Shown one piece after another: positions 23,978 to 31,752 of a stretch of 64,000 nucleotides of DNA (positions are counted from its first letter, which is position 1; each line of letters starts with the position of its first letter). The notes below the pieces were generated by a model. The model worked only from the letters and a program-made list of their open reading frames with translations. It made no database searches and had not been told where the DNA came from. The stretch is from Candidatus Nanosynbacter sp. TM7-075 (lineage in GTDB: Bacteria; Patescibacteriota; Saccharimonadia; Saccharimonadales; Saccharimonadaceae). The translations under genes were made by a program, and so were the position numbers. The DNA lies in assembly GCF_022828255.1 (NCBI RefSeq), contig NZ_JAJQJW010000001.1:62001-126000 (forward strand). The letters are read 5' to 3'.

Positions 23978-24388
23978 TCAGTCCTTCTCGGACTCATTCT
24001 CCTTGGACTTATCGACCCCAAGGATGTCCATCAGGAAGGCTGCCATCTCCTTTTCGGCGACCCTCCTGCGCTTCCATTCAATGGCTCCGAGCACGACGCT
24101 CGCCATCAAGAAGACGACAGCCGCCCAGGCGGTGGAGTCGTACGCCACCGTGGGAAGCGACGAGATTGGCGGCCACGCCGCCGATTCCATCGTCGGCGCG
24201 TCCAAGTACGCGACCGCCGCCCCCTTCCACGCACTCATGACAAACACGATGTGCGCAGTAGCGCACGTCGCGAACGCGGACAGCGCCGCCGCCGCCAGTC
24301 GGCGCCGGTACAGTTCCACGATAGTGATGGTAAACAGTCCAGCGATGAGTGCGGTGCTAACGACCACAGTCAAGATTTCGGTAGACAT
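23978..24388 (-). CDS. Cassette B: 136-residue membrane protein of unknown family
   Basis: Three hydrophobic segments (about residues 4-25, 33-58 and 85-107) followed by a charged cytoplasmic-type tail (KRRRVAEKEMAAFLMDIL, then Lys/Glu-rich). No family recognised. The start at 24388 is set by AGGAGG seven bases upstream; an in-frame extension to 24469 would read through the structured leader. Codon use is strongly GC-rich (GCC, CTC, ATC, CGC), unlike flanking gapA and rpiB. Its promoter carries the 24-bp segment shared with cassette A. A forward frame over the same DNA has no ribosome site. Confidence 0.7.
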   Translation of the reverse strand: MSTEILTVVVSTALIAGLFTITIVELYRRRLAAAALSAFATCATAHIVFVMSAWKGAAVAYLDAPTMESAAWPPISSLPTVAYDSTAWAAVVFLMASVVLGAIEWKRRRVAEKEMAAFLMDILGVDKSKENESEKD

Positions 24389-24490
24389 TATTTTCCCTCC
24401 TAGGGAAGATTTTGAGGTGCGGCCTTTCAGAACCGCGACCTCAACCGGGGTGAACTCCCCGGGAGTCACTTTTCACGGTTTGAAAAGCTG
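24389..24490 (-). promoter_or_regulatory. Structured 5' leader of cassette B
   Basis: The leader contains three perfect or near-perfect hairpins in sequence: CTTTTCA/TGAAAAG (24469-24487), CCGGGG/CCCCGG (24445-24462) and TTGAGGTGCGG with CCGCGACCTCAA (24412-24444). The first lies right at the transcript 5' end, where it could protect the RNA. Confidence 0.65.
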
Positions 24491-24506
24491 ATATATATAT
24501 CATACC
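24483..24506. repeat. 24-bp promoter segment identical to 2146-2169
   Basis: Second copy of the shared cassette promoter segment (AAAAGCTG then ATATATATATCATACC). Confidence 0.9.
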
Positions 24507-24522
24507 AGCCGCGAAATGTCAA
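24494..24522 (-). promoter_or_regulatory. Promoter of cassette B
   Basis: On the minus strand TTGACA (24517-24522), 17-bp spacer, TATATA (24494-24499), inside the palindrome TGATATATATATCA, exactly as in cassette A. Confidence 0.8.
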
Positions 24523-24575
24523 TACTCTTTGTCAAATAGCTACACCCTACCCCTGATAAAATACCTAACTTTTCC

Positions 24576-24604
24576 TTGCAAAAATCACCGAAAACGCTTA
24601 TACT
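24576..24604 (+). promoter_or_regulatory. Leaderless promoter of the pentose-phosphate operon
   Basis: TTGCAA (24576-24581), 17-bp spacer, TATACT (24599-24604), six bases to the rpiB ATG at 24611. Confidence 0.85.
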
Positions 24605-24610
24605 AAAATT

Positions 24611-25063
24611 ATGAAAATCTACCTCGGATCTGACCATCGTGGCTTTATGTTGAAAGAAAAAGTTTTTGCCTATTTGGTTAAAAATGGCTATGACGTTCAA
24701 GACGTTGGCGGTGTAGAATTAAATCCTGATGACGATTTTCCGCAATTCGCGCAGGCGGCGGCGTTGAAGGTCATTGGTGATGATAGTAAAGATCCGCGTG
24801 CGATATTAATTTGCGGCGGTGGACAAGGAATGTGTATGGCGGCGAACCGCTTTAAGGGAATTCGAGCTAGCGTGATTTGGGATGCGTTTGAGGCGAAAAT
24901 GACGCGCCAAGATAACGATTCGAATGTTCTATGTTTGCCAGCGCGAGTTTTGGAAGACAACGAATCGGCGTGGAAAGGAATTGTGGAAACATGGCTGAAC
25001 ACCCCTTATGCGAATGCTCCGCGATTTAATAGGCGTAATGCGCAGTTGGATGAATTGTCATGA
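24611..25063 (+). CDS. rpiB: Ribose-5-phosphate isomerase B
   Basis: Interconverts ribose 5-phosphate and ribulose 5-phosphate. RpiB/LacAB family features: GSDHRGFMLKEK at residue 5, CGGGQGMCMAANRFKGIRAS near 73 with the catalytic Cys, and NDSNVLCLPARVL near 103. At 150 residues it is of normal size. First gene of an operon with rpe and two transketolase halves (all joined by 1-4 base overlaps), which together form the non-oxidative pentose phosphate pathway apart from transaldolase. Confidence 0.93.
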   Translation: MKIYLGSDHRGFMLKEKVFAYLVKNGYDVQDVGGVELNPDDDFPQFAQAAALKVIGDDSKDPRAILICGGGQGMCMAANRFKGIRASVIWDAFEAKMTRQDNDSNVLCLPARVLEDNESAWKGIVETWLNTPYANAPRFNRRNAQLDELS

Positions 25064-25710
25064 GCAGTTCTGTAATCGCACCAGCAATTTTGGCGGAGAA
25101 TGCTGATCAATATAAAGAGCAGGTTGATAAGATAACTGGTCTTGTTGAGCGTGTGCATATTGATATTTCTGATGGAGAATTTGCCCCGACGTTGACAGTT
25201 GGAATTCCAGAATTATGGGCGCCAGAGGGTTGGATGATTGATATTCATGCGATGGTTAATGATGTTGCTGAATATGTTCCGAAGTTGATTGCCCTAAGAC
25301 CTCATATGATTATTATTCACGCAGAGGCGACGGGAGATGTGAAGACTGCGCTTATGCAGATTCGTCAAGCTGGAATTATGGCGGGATTAGCGCTACTAAA
25401 GCCAACGGTTCCGCGAACGGTTGAGGAATTGATAAAAATAGCAGATCATGTGATGATTTTTAGCGGTGAACTGGGGCGATTTGGCGGCACTGCTAGTTTG
25501 ATGCAACTAGAAAAAATACGACTTATTAAGGCTATTAATCCTAGTGTTGAAATCGGCTGGGACGGTGGAGTGGCGGTAGATAATGCGTACAGCCTGGTTC
25601 AGGGTGGCGTTAACGTTTTGAACGTTGGCGGCGTTATTCAGAAATCGTCAGATCCGCGCACCATTTTCTCCAGATTGCAACAGGAGATTAATAAAACGAG
25701 CGTGCTTTAA
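25060..25710 (+). CDS. rpe: Ribulose-phosphate 3-epimerase-like protein
   Basis: TIM-barrel epimerase converting ribulose 5-phosphate and xylulose 5-phosphate. VHIDISDGEFAPTLTVG (about residues 31-47), IDIHAMV (about 66) and GWDGGVAVDNA (about 165) match the family; the metal-binding His and Asp are in HIDISD and DIHAMV. The usual M-x-V-x-P-G segment is replaced by LLKPTVPRT, so the sequence is divergent, yet the operon context with rpiB and transketolase strongly supports the role. It overlaps rpiB by 4 bases. Confidence 0.85.
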   Translation: MSSSVIAPAILAENADQYKEQVDKITGLVERVHIDISDGEFAPTLTVGIPELWAPEGWMIDIHAMVNDVAEYVPKLIALRPHMIIIHAEATGDVKTALMQIRQAGIMAGLALLKPTVPRTVEELIKIADHVMIFSGELGRFGGTASLMQLEKIRLIKAINPSVEIGWDGGVAVDNAYSLVQGGVNVLNVGGVIQKSSDPRTIFSRLQQEINKTSVL

Positions 25711-26546
25711 TGGATGTCGACCAAATAGCGAAATTGAAGAAAATATCGAAACAGCTGCGAAAGTCTGTTATTTGTGAGTTATCCGAGGCTGGCTCGGGTC
25801 ATTCGGCTGGCTGCTTGGGATTCGCTGACGTTATGGCGATTTTGTATTTTCACGCCATGCGATTAGACCCTGAGAATCCTAATTGGGAAGATCGGGATAT
25901 TTTCGTGATGAGTAATGGTCATTATGCGCCACTTTTATATGCCACGCTGGCGGAGCGAGGATTTTTCGATAAAAAAGAGCTGGCTAATTTGCGAAAATTT
26001 GGTTCCAAGTTTCAAGGTCATCCAGAACGCGGCAGTTTACCAGGAATTGAAACGACTAGCGGTCCTCTGGGTTGCGGTCTGAGCCAGGCAGCCGGCATGG
26101 CGTATTCATTGCAATATTTGGGTGGCAATTCTGAGCGATTCGTTTACTGTAGTTTGGGCGATGGCGAGCTTGACGAAGGGAATATTTGGGAAGCGGTGAT
26201 GTTTGCGAAAAAATATGATCTGGCGAATTTGATTGCGATTGTTGATAGAAATAATATTCAGATTGGTGGCGATACGGAAAAGGTGATGCCGCTAGGTGAT
26301 TTGGCGGACAAATGGCGAAGTTTTGGCTGGGATGCGCAGGAGATTGACGGGCATGATCATTCGACGATAATTCAGGCGATTGATAAGGCAAAGAATTCTC
26401 GTCAGCCGAGCGTGATAATTGCGCATACAATCCCTGGTCGTGGCGTTGATTTTATGGAATATGATTACCGTTGGCACGGAAAATCTCCGAACGCCGAGGA
26501 GGCGGAGCGGGCGCTTGCTCAATTGAGTGAAGGAGGTGGCGAATGA
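25710..26546 (+). CDS. Transketolase, N-terminal (thiamine diphosphate) subunit
   Basis: Carries the thiamine-diphosphate-binding half of a split transketolase. Visible features are the GHSAGCLGFADVMAILYF segment (about residues 30-47), HPERGSLPGIETTSGPLGCG (about 104-123) and the TPP motif GDGELDEGNIW ... NN (150-182). The 278 residues match the N-terminal half of two-gene transketolases common in archaea and many Gram-positive-like lineages. The start overlaps the rpe stop by 1 base, and its own stop overlaps the C-terminal subunit gene by 4 bases. Confidence 0.93.
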   Translation: MDVDQIAKLKKISKQLRKSVICELSEAGSGHSAGCLGFADVMAILYFHAMRLDPENPNWEDRDIFVMSNGHYAPLLYATLAERGFFDKKELANLRKFGSKFQGHPERGSLPGIETTSGPLGCGLSQAAGMAYSLQYLGGNSERFVYCSLGDGELDEGNIWEAVMFAKKYDLANLIAIVDRNNIQIGGDTEKVMPLGDLADKWRSFGWDAQEIDGHDHSTIIQAIDKAKNSRQPSVIIAHTIPGRGVDFMEYDYRWHGKSPNAEEAERALAQLSEGGGE

Positions 26547-27505
26547 GTTTCTTAATGGAGAATTGGCAGAATTTGGAACTTGCGGCAATTCGGATGGGTT
26601 TTGGCGAAGGCTTGGTGGATATTGCGAAGAAAAATAATTTGGTAGTGGCGCTGAGTGCGGATTTGATGGAGAGCGTTGGCTTTGGTAAGTTTTACGAGGA
26701 AATCGGGAGTCCGCGGGCAATTGAAGTTGGCGTGGCGGAGCAGAATTTGGTTACCGTGGCGTCTGGACTGGCGGCTATGGGAAATATTCCGTTTGCGGCC
26801 AGTTATGCGACGTTTAGTCCGGGTCGCAATTGGGAGCAGATTCGCACGACTGTTTGCTTAAATAATCAGCCGGTCAAGCTGGTCGGTTCTCATGCGGGGC
26901 TTAATGTCGGTCCGGACGGCGCGACGCATCAAATGTTGGAAGATATTGCGCTGATGCGAAGTTTGCCTAATATGGTGGTTTTGGCGCCCGGTGATGCTAA
27001 TGAGGCCAAGCTGATCGCGGCGGCAATGGCTGGAGATAAACGCCCGAATTACGTAAGATTGCCAAGAGAAAAAACACCGTTATTCTTAAATCAATCTACT
27101 TTTGAGATTGGAAAAAGTTATACGTTGAGGCGCGGTAAAGATGTTGCTTTGTTTGGAACTGGCGTGATGACTTATCAATTACTGTTGGCGGCGGAAAAGC
27201 TCGCGAATGAATATGACATTCAGGCAGAAGTGATTCATTTTCCGACGATTAAGCCGCTGGACGAGGATGCGATACTTAACGCAGCTCAAAAATGCCAAGC
27301 TGTTATTACGGCGGAAGAGGGGCAGATTGCTGGTGGATTCGGCTCAAGCGTGGCAGAAGTTCTTAGTGAGAATATGCCGGTGAAGATGAAGCGAATTGGT
27401 GTTGATGACGCATTTGGCGAGTCGGGCAAAATGTCTGAATTGTGGAAAAAGCACGGTTTGGATGTCGATTCAATTGTTTGTAGTGTTGTCAATTTTCTCC
27501 AGTGA
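26543..27505 (+). CDS. Transketolase, C-terminal (pyrimidine-binding) subunit
   Basis: Second half of the split transketolase: pyrimidine-binding domain (about residues 15-190, with VALSADLMESVGFGKFYEE, EVGVAEQNLVTVASGLA and SHAGLNVGPDGATHQMLED) and the C-terminal domain (about 195-320). Catalytic Glu is in VAEQN. The 320 residues are normal. Together with the upstream subunit it should make a full enzyme moving two-carbon units between sugar phosphates. A long hairpin starts four bases after the stop. Confidence 0.93.
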   Translation: MSFLMENWQNLELAAIRMGFGEGLVDIAKKNNLVVALSADLMESVGFGKFYEEIGSPRAIEVGVAEQNLVTVASGLAAMGNIPFAASYATFSPGRNWEQIRTTVCLNNQPVKLVGSHAGLNVGPDGATHQMLEDIALMRSLPNMVVLAPGDANEAKLIAAAMAGDKRPNYVRLPREKTPLFLNQSTFEIGKSYTLRRGKDVALFGTGVMTYQLLLAAEKLANEYDIQAEVIHFPTIKPLDEDAILNAAQKCQAVITAEEGQIAGGFGSSVAEVLSENMPVKMKRIGVDDAFGESGKMSELWKKHGLDVDSIVCSVVNFLQ

Positions 27506-27508
27506 AAA

Positions 27509-27566
27509 ACCCGCCAGGAGCTACTGCCAAGGTCTAATAGACCTCAAAGCGGTAGTCCTGACGGGT
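27509..27566. terminator. 58-nt long hairpin ending the transketolase operon and cassette C
   Basis: Four stacked helices (ACCCG/CGGGT, CAGGA/TCCTG, CTACTGC/GCGGTAG, GGTCT/AGACC) with one bulged G and one internal loop. On the minus strand it is followed by TTTTTCA, so it is a good terminator for cassette C; forward there is no T-run. Confidence 0.8.
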
Positions 27567-27573
27567 ATGTGCG

Positions 27574-27810
27574 TCACGTGTGGTCGTGCCTACGGTCACA
27601 GCGACGGTCGCGCCTACGATCGTCGCTGTGCTTCATGCCGTAGATGATCACGAGGAGCATAATGCTCCCCATGGCAAACGTTATCCCCTCTAGCGGTCCG
27701 TAAACCATGAGGAGGTGGATGGTTATCGCACACCACGCAGTGCATAGAAGCAGGATAATGGTGATAAATGTTCTCACCATTAAGACGACTGCTCTATTAA
27801 TGAGATCCAT
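27574..27810 (-). CDS. Cassette C: 78-residue two-helix membrane protein, unknown
   Basis: Two membrane helices (about residues 8-34 and 39-59) and a C-terminal tail dominated by Arg, Asp and His (DDRRRDRRCDRRHDH). No family recognised. GAAAGGAAG five bases upstream supports the ATG at 27810. The tail-coding DNA is a set of near-repeats (CGACGGTCGCGCC-like, 27590-27620), so tail length may vary by slippage. Layout (own promoter, structured leader, 3' hairpin, reverse orientation) matches the other cassettes. Confidence 0.65.
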   Translation of the reverse strand: MDLINRAVVLMVRTFITIILLLCTAWCAITIHLLMVYGPLEGITFAMGSIMLLVIIYGMKHSDDRRRDRRCDRRHDHT

Positions 27811-27892
27811 TTTTCTTCCTTTCTGAGAAGAAAATGCTCAAGACCAAAGGGCTCTTCCGCCCTTAGACAAAGCCCCGAGCAAAAGTTATTTT

Positions 27893-27921
27893 ATGTTATC
27901 ACCAAAACAACATAATGTCAA
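27893..27921 (-). promoter_or_regulatory. Promoter and leader of cassette C
   Basis: On the minus strand TTGACA (27916-27921), 17-bp spacer, TAACAT (27893-27898). The leader begins AACTTTTG, like the AGCTTTT start of other cassettes, and holds AAGGGC-6-GCCCTT (27847-27864) enclosed by GCTC/GAGC (27836-27880). Confidence 0.65.
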
Positions 27922-27980
27922 TTCTCTTGGCATAGCGGGCGGTAATTGATATAATTACCATAAGTATTTTAGGGGGCAGT

Positions 27981-28892
27981 ATGGGATTATCGATTTCAGA
28001 GATTCGGAAAAACACGACGCGGGCGCGTCATTTAATGCAGCGGACACGGGCGCAGCGTTTTGCGGTTGGGGCGTTTAATATTGACAATCAAGAGACGCTG
28101 ATTGCGGTGGCGCGGGCAGCACAAAAACTCCAATCACCAGTGTTGGTTGAGGTTTCTGACGCCGAAGTGAAGGCTATGGGTCTAGAGAACGTTCGCGATT
28201 TGGTGGACAATTATAAGGCTGAGTACGGAATTGAAATGTACTTGAATTTGGACCACGGTCCGACAGTTGAAGGTTGTAAGCGAGCGATTGATGCTGGATA
28301 TGAGTTTATTCATATTGATATTTCTCAGGCAAATCACGACGCTTCGGACGAGGAAATTATTGCGAAGACTCGTGAAGTTGTTGAATATGCCAAGTTTACC
28401 GGCGCGCTAGTGGAATCTGAGCCGCATTATTTTGGCGGAAGTTCAAATGTTCATACGGAAGATATAAATTATGAGGAAATAAAAAAGACTTTCTCTACGC
28501 CAGAGGGTGCGCGTGCGTTTGTTGAGGCGACTGGAATTGATACTTTTGCGGCAGCAATTGGCAATTTGCATGGCAAATATCCAGTTCCGAAAGTGTTGGA
28601 TTTGGATTTGTTGGCTGACATTCGCGAAGCGATTCATTGCCAGATTTCGTTGCATGGTGGCTCTGGCACGCCGCTACATTATTTTGAGGATGCCGCGAAA
28701 ATTGGCGTTTCTAAAATCAATATCAATTCTGATATGCGTTACGCTTTCCGAACGACCTTGGAGAAAACCTTGCGAGAAAATCCAAATGAGTACGCTATCG
28801 TTAAATTAATGCCGCCAGTTTATGCCGCTGTACAGGAAGTGGTGGAGTCGAAGATTAAGGCGTTTAATTCCGTGCGAAAGGCAGTGGTTTAA
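27981..28892 (+). CDS. fba: Fructose-bisphosphate aldolase, class II
   Basis: Zinc-dependent aldolase of glycolysis. Metal and substrate motifs are present: YLNLDHGPTVEGC (H92), HIDISQANHD (about 111), the phosphate-binding SLHGGSGTP (about 222) and NINSDMR (about 248). The 303 residues are normal. A TATAAT near 27950 and AGGGGGCAGT before the ATG give it a short leader with a Shine-Dalgarno site. The stop overlaps the start of a PfkB kinase gene by 1 base, so aldolase and kinase are co-expressed. Confidence 0.95.
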   Translation: MGLSISEIRKNTTRARHLMQRTRAQRFAVGAFNIDNQETLIAVARAAQKLQSPVLVEVSDAEVKAMGLENVRDLVDNYKAEYGIEMYLNLDHGPTVEGCKRAIDAGYEFIHIDISQANHDASDEEIIAKTREVVEYAKFTGALVESEPHYFGGSSNVHTEDINYEEIKKTFSTPEGARAFVEATGIDTFAAAIGNLHGKYPVPKVLDLDLLADIREAIHCQISLHGGSGTPLHYFEDAAKIGVSKININSDMRYAFRTTLEKTLRENPNEYAIVKLMPPVYAAVQEVVESKIKAFNSVRKAVV

Positions 28893-29854
28893 TGGCGAAA
28901 ATCATCACCGTTGGTGCGGCGATTCAAGACGTATTTTTAAGTCAATCAGACGCGCTGACGCCAGTTTGTGAAAGTCCGGAACATTGTTTTGCGCGGTTGG
29001 ATTTGGGGGCAAAGGCTGACGTAAACCAGATTCATTTCTCGACTGGTGGTGGAGCTACAAACGCCGCGGTAACGTTTTCCAGGCAAGGTCATTATGCTAG
29101 TTTTATGGGCGCAATCGGTCATGATCCAGCGGGGCAAGCGGTGATTGCTGACTTGGATAAGGAAAATATTGACACACATTTGGTGCGATATTCGCCAAAA
29201 TATAGTACGGGATATTCGGTGCTATTATTAGCTTCAAATGGCGAGCGGACGATTTTAACATACCGCGGAGCTTCAACGCATTATCATGAGGCGGATTTTG
29301 ATTTGTCTGAAGAGGACGCGGATTGGTTGTACGTTTCAACTTTGGCGGGAAATATGCCGATGCTTCACAAATTATTCCAGCAAGCCAAACGCCGCGATAT
29401 GAAAATCTGCTTTAATCCCGGGAAGAAAGAATTGGCACAAAAGGATAAATTGCTGGGATTATTGTCTGATGTCGATGTTTTAACTTTGAACAAAGAAGAG
29501 ATGCAGCAATTGGTGTCTGGCGAGGATTTGGAAGCCTTGGTTAGAAGAGGCTTGAGATTAGTTCCGGTCGTTTTGGTGACGGACGGCGTAAATGGATCAA
29601 TTGCAAGCGACGGAAAAACTATTGTGCGAGCGCTGATGTACGACGACAGACCGTCAATTGACAGAACTGGCGCTGGAGATGCGTTTGCGTCGGGATTTTT
29701 GAGCGAATGGGCGCGAAGCGGTAATTTGAAAAACTCTGTGATTATGGGCAGTGCGAACGCTAGCTCAGTGGTTATGAAAATTGGTGCAAAAGCTGGAATT
29801 TTATATGCCGGCACAGTACTTCATACTATGCCAATTCAAGAAAGGGAAATATAA
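28892..29854 (+). CDS. PfkB-family sugar kinase
   Basis: Ribokinase-like kinase. FSTGGGATNAAVTFSRQG lies near residue 49, and the catalytic signature RTGAGDAFASGF at about 257-268 includes the base Asp. The 320 residues fit ribokinase, adenosine kinase or 1-/6-phosphofructokinase-like members. The tight linkage to the class II aldolase (1-base overlap) makes a role in hexose phosphate phosphorylation attractive, but the substrate is not readable from sequence. Confidence 0.88.
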   Translation: MAKIITVGAAIQDVFLSQSDALTPVCESPEHCFARLDLGAKADVNQIHFSTGGGATNAAVTFSRQGHYASFMGAIGHDPAGQAVIADLDKENIDTHLVRYSPKYSTGYSVLLLASNGERTILTYRGASTHYHEADFDLSEEDADWLYVSTLAGNMPMLHKLFQQAKRRDMKICFNPGKKELAQKDKLLGLLSDVDVLTLNKEEMQQLVSGEDLEALVRRGLRLVPVVLVTDGVNGSIASDGKTIVRALMYDDRPSIDRTGAGDAFASGFLSEWARSGNLKNSVIMGSANASSVVMKIGAKAGILYAGTVLHTMPIQEREI

Positions 29855-30333
29855 TGGCGCAGAATTTGGGAAAATTGTTGGGCGGTGACGCGAAAAAGCG
29901 TCGAGCATTAACCGAGCTCAGGCAGATGACTAGGGATGACAGCGATGTGCGATTGATTGCGGAAATATTGGCTAGAGCACACTCAATTATTCGATCTCTA
30001 GGTCTGGATCCGTCAAACGCTACGGCAGAAGAAATTTATCAATCACTAATGGCCATTGCGCCGAAAGTGGACAAATGGGCGCCGTTCAAGGCTTCTGAAT
30101 GGGTGCTTTTGGACGTTGATGGTCAGGTGATTTCGTTTAATCCGATTGATATTATAAATAACTATCACTGCCAGTTACCTCTGGGGAAGCAGCAGACAAC
30201 GTACGGCAAGCGAGGTCTGGGATTTGAGATTACGCGCCGATATAAAAACCACCCGCGCACATATAATCCAGCTGTGGAGCGAGTGGTCTGCCAGGGTGGA
30301 ATTTGTTGGATTGAGCCGAAACCTAAGGAATAA
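29854..30333 (+). CDS. 159-residue conserved-looking protein, unknown
   Basis: A soluble protein with a helical N-terminal half (MTRDDSDVRLIAEILARAHS) and a C-terminal half with strands and basic residues (GLGFEITRRYKNHPRTYNPAVERVVCQGGICW). Two Cys lie near the end (C-x4-C). No family recognised. Its start overlaps the PfkB kinase stop by 1 base, so it belongs to the aldolase-kinase operon and may modulate or depend on it. Confidence 0.7.
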   Translation: MAQNLGKLLGGDAKKRRALTELRQMTRDDSDVRLIAEILARAHSIIRSLGLDPSNATAEEIYQSLMAIAPKVDKWAPFKASEWVLLDVDGQVISFNPIDIINNYHCQLPLGKQQTTYGKRGLGFEITRRYKNHPRTYNPAVERVVCQGGICWIEPKPKE

Positions 30334-31005
30334 TTATCGGTCGCAACAAGTTCGCTGATTTTTAATTAGTTCAACCACTTCCGTAATATCTTCAGTGATT
30401 GTGTAGATTTTTTCATCGCCGTCAGAAATCAGCTTATTTGGAAGCATATTTTCGCGCACAAAATCATCCCATTTGCCCCAGAATTTTTTATCAAACAGAA
30501 CAATTGGCACTGGCGCCATTTTCTTGGTTTGCGTCAATGTGATAATCTCGCAAATTTCATCCATTGTACCGAATCCGCCGGGGAAACAAACGTACGCGTC
30601 AGCTAGAAGTGTCATAACGATTTTTCGTGGTGCAAAATGGGTGAATGCGAACGAGTCTGTCGTGTAGTTGTTTAATGATTGCTCGTGTGGCAAGCGAATG
30701 TTGAATCCGACTGATTTTCCGCCAGCTTCCATAGCGCCACGGTTTGCTGCTTCCATAATTCCGCCTCCACCGCCGGTGATGATTGTGTAGCCTTCTTTGG
30801 CTAGCTGAAACGCTAAATCTTTGGCTTTTTGATAATATTCGTTATCTTCGGTTATCCTGGCCGACCCAAAAAAAGTTACGGTTTTATGATATTTTTGGAG
30901 AATTTCATAGCCGGCATGAATTTCGTCATCGACTTTTCCTAATCTGAACATCGCAGCCTGAAGTTGCAGTTCGCGCGGAATACAAACATTTTTCGGTGTC
31001 ATCAT
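30334..31005 (-). CDS. LOG-family protein (nucleotide 5'-monophosphate phosphoribohydrolase type)
   Basis: Rossmann-like enzyme of the TIGR00730/LOG family, which releases bases from nucleoside monophosphates; some members make cytokinins. The signature GGGGGIMEAANRGAMEAGG (about residues 77-95) and PGGFGTMDEICE (about 141-152) are both intact, and these carry the catalytic Arg and Glu. The 223 residues are typical of the type II-like bacterial form. AAGGAT precedes the tandem ATG-ATG start. It is convergent with the preceding operon, stop to stop with no gap. Confidence 0.9.
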   Translation of the reverse strand: MMTPKNVCIPRELQLQAAMFRLGKVDDEIHAGYEILQKYHKTVTFFGSARITEDNEYYQKAKDLAFQLAKEGYTIITGGGGGIMEAANRGAMEAGGKSVGFNIRLPHEQSLNNYTTDSFAFTHFAPRKIVMTLLADAYVCFPGGFGTMDEICEIITLTQTKKMAPVPIVLFDKKFWGKWDDFVRENMLPNKLISDGDEKIYTITEDITEVVELIKNQRTCCDR

Positions 31006-31070
31006 TATCCTTTTTATTTTATGATTTTAACTTTATTACTATATCATAAAATGCCTATGGTTACAATACA

Positions 31071-31099
31071 TTGACGGCAAATAATCCATCATATACAAT
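31071..31099 (+). promoter_or_regulatory. Promoter of the 31126 gene
   Basis: TTGACG (31071-31076), 17-bp spacer, TACAAT (31094-31099). Predicted start near 31106 leaves about 20 bases with GGAGG before the ATG. Confidence 0.8.
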
Positions 31100-31125
31100 C
31101 AAAGCACGATCTAAATGGAGGTTTT

Positions 31126-31725
31126 ATGGAAAATAAATCAACGGCTAATAAATGGCTGATCGCGGCAGTGATTGTTATGGGTATAATCATTGTTGCTATG
31201 GCTACTTGGATAATTGCTGGTGCTGTGTATAAAGATAAGGATTCTAGCGCTTCGGTAAAAAGTAGCCAGACAAAGAAGGATTCATCTGATTCACTGGAAA
31301 AAACTCGCGGTGAAGGCGAGGAGCTGTCAAATGAGGCAAAGAAAGAGTATAAAGATTTCCGAACCAAAGGCGACGGCACGGGCATTCGTTTAACTTCAGC
31401 AAGCGATGTTGATAAGTTGGACATTGACAGCTCTTTGAAGAAGTTCTTGAAGTCTAAGGTCGGTCAGCCAATTCCAGAACGTGAAGGTTCAGTATATGAG
31501 CCAATCATTGACCGTGCGTATGGAAAATATGCGGCAGTATATGGCTTGACGAACGCTTATACTATTATCGGACCAAAGAACGGCACTGGTGAAATTGCAA
31601 TTGTTGCGGGCACGCAGCAAGGTGGTATGTCATGTTCAGATTTGAAGTCTGCGTCGGTTCCGAGCCGCTTGGTTGACGGCAAATGTGAAGTTTCTGGCTC
31701 GTCTCAAACTTATAGCCAAGACTAG
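31126..31725 (+). CDS. Secreted or membrane-anchored protein, unknown
   Basis: An N-terminal membrane helix (about residues 10-34) is followed by a Ser/Lys/Asp-rich linker (36-75) and a C-terminal domain of about 110 residues containing two Cys (SCSDLK and GKCEVS) that could form an extracellular disulphide. No lipobox is seen. No family recognised. The type-II anchor layout fits a surface protein. It has its own strong promoter and a good ribosome site. Confidence 0.7.
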   Translation: MENKSTANKWLIAAVIVMGIIIVAMATWIIAGAVYKDKDSSASVKSSQTKKDSSDSLEKTRGEGEELSNEAKKEYKDFRTKGDGTGIRLTSASDVDKLDIDSSLKKFLKSKVGQPIPEREGSVYEPIIDRAYGKYAAVYGLTNAYTIIGPKNGTGEIAIVAGTQQGGMSCSDLKSASVPSRLVDGKCEVSGSSQTYSQD

Positions 31726-31752
31726 TTTTCATAAATATAGTAAAATAGAGAG

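Noticed and set aside
24003-24491. Forward-strand 162-codon frame opposite cassette B
   Set aside because: No ribosome site; it would read through the leader hairpins and promoter of the reverse gene. Long mirrored frames are expected in GC-rich coding DNA.
27590-27640. Short tandem repeat as a separate element
   Set aside because: The near-repeats are explained by the Arg/Asp-rich coding tail of cassette C.
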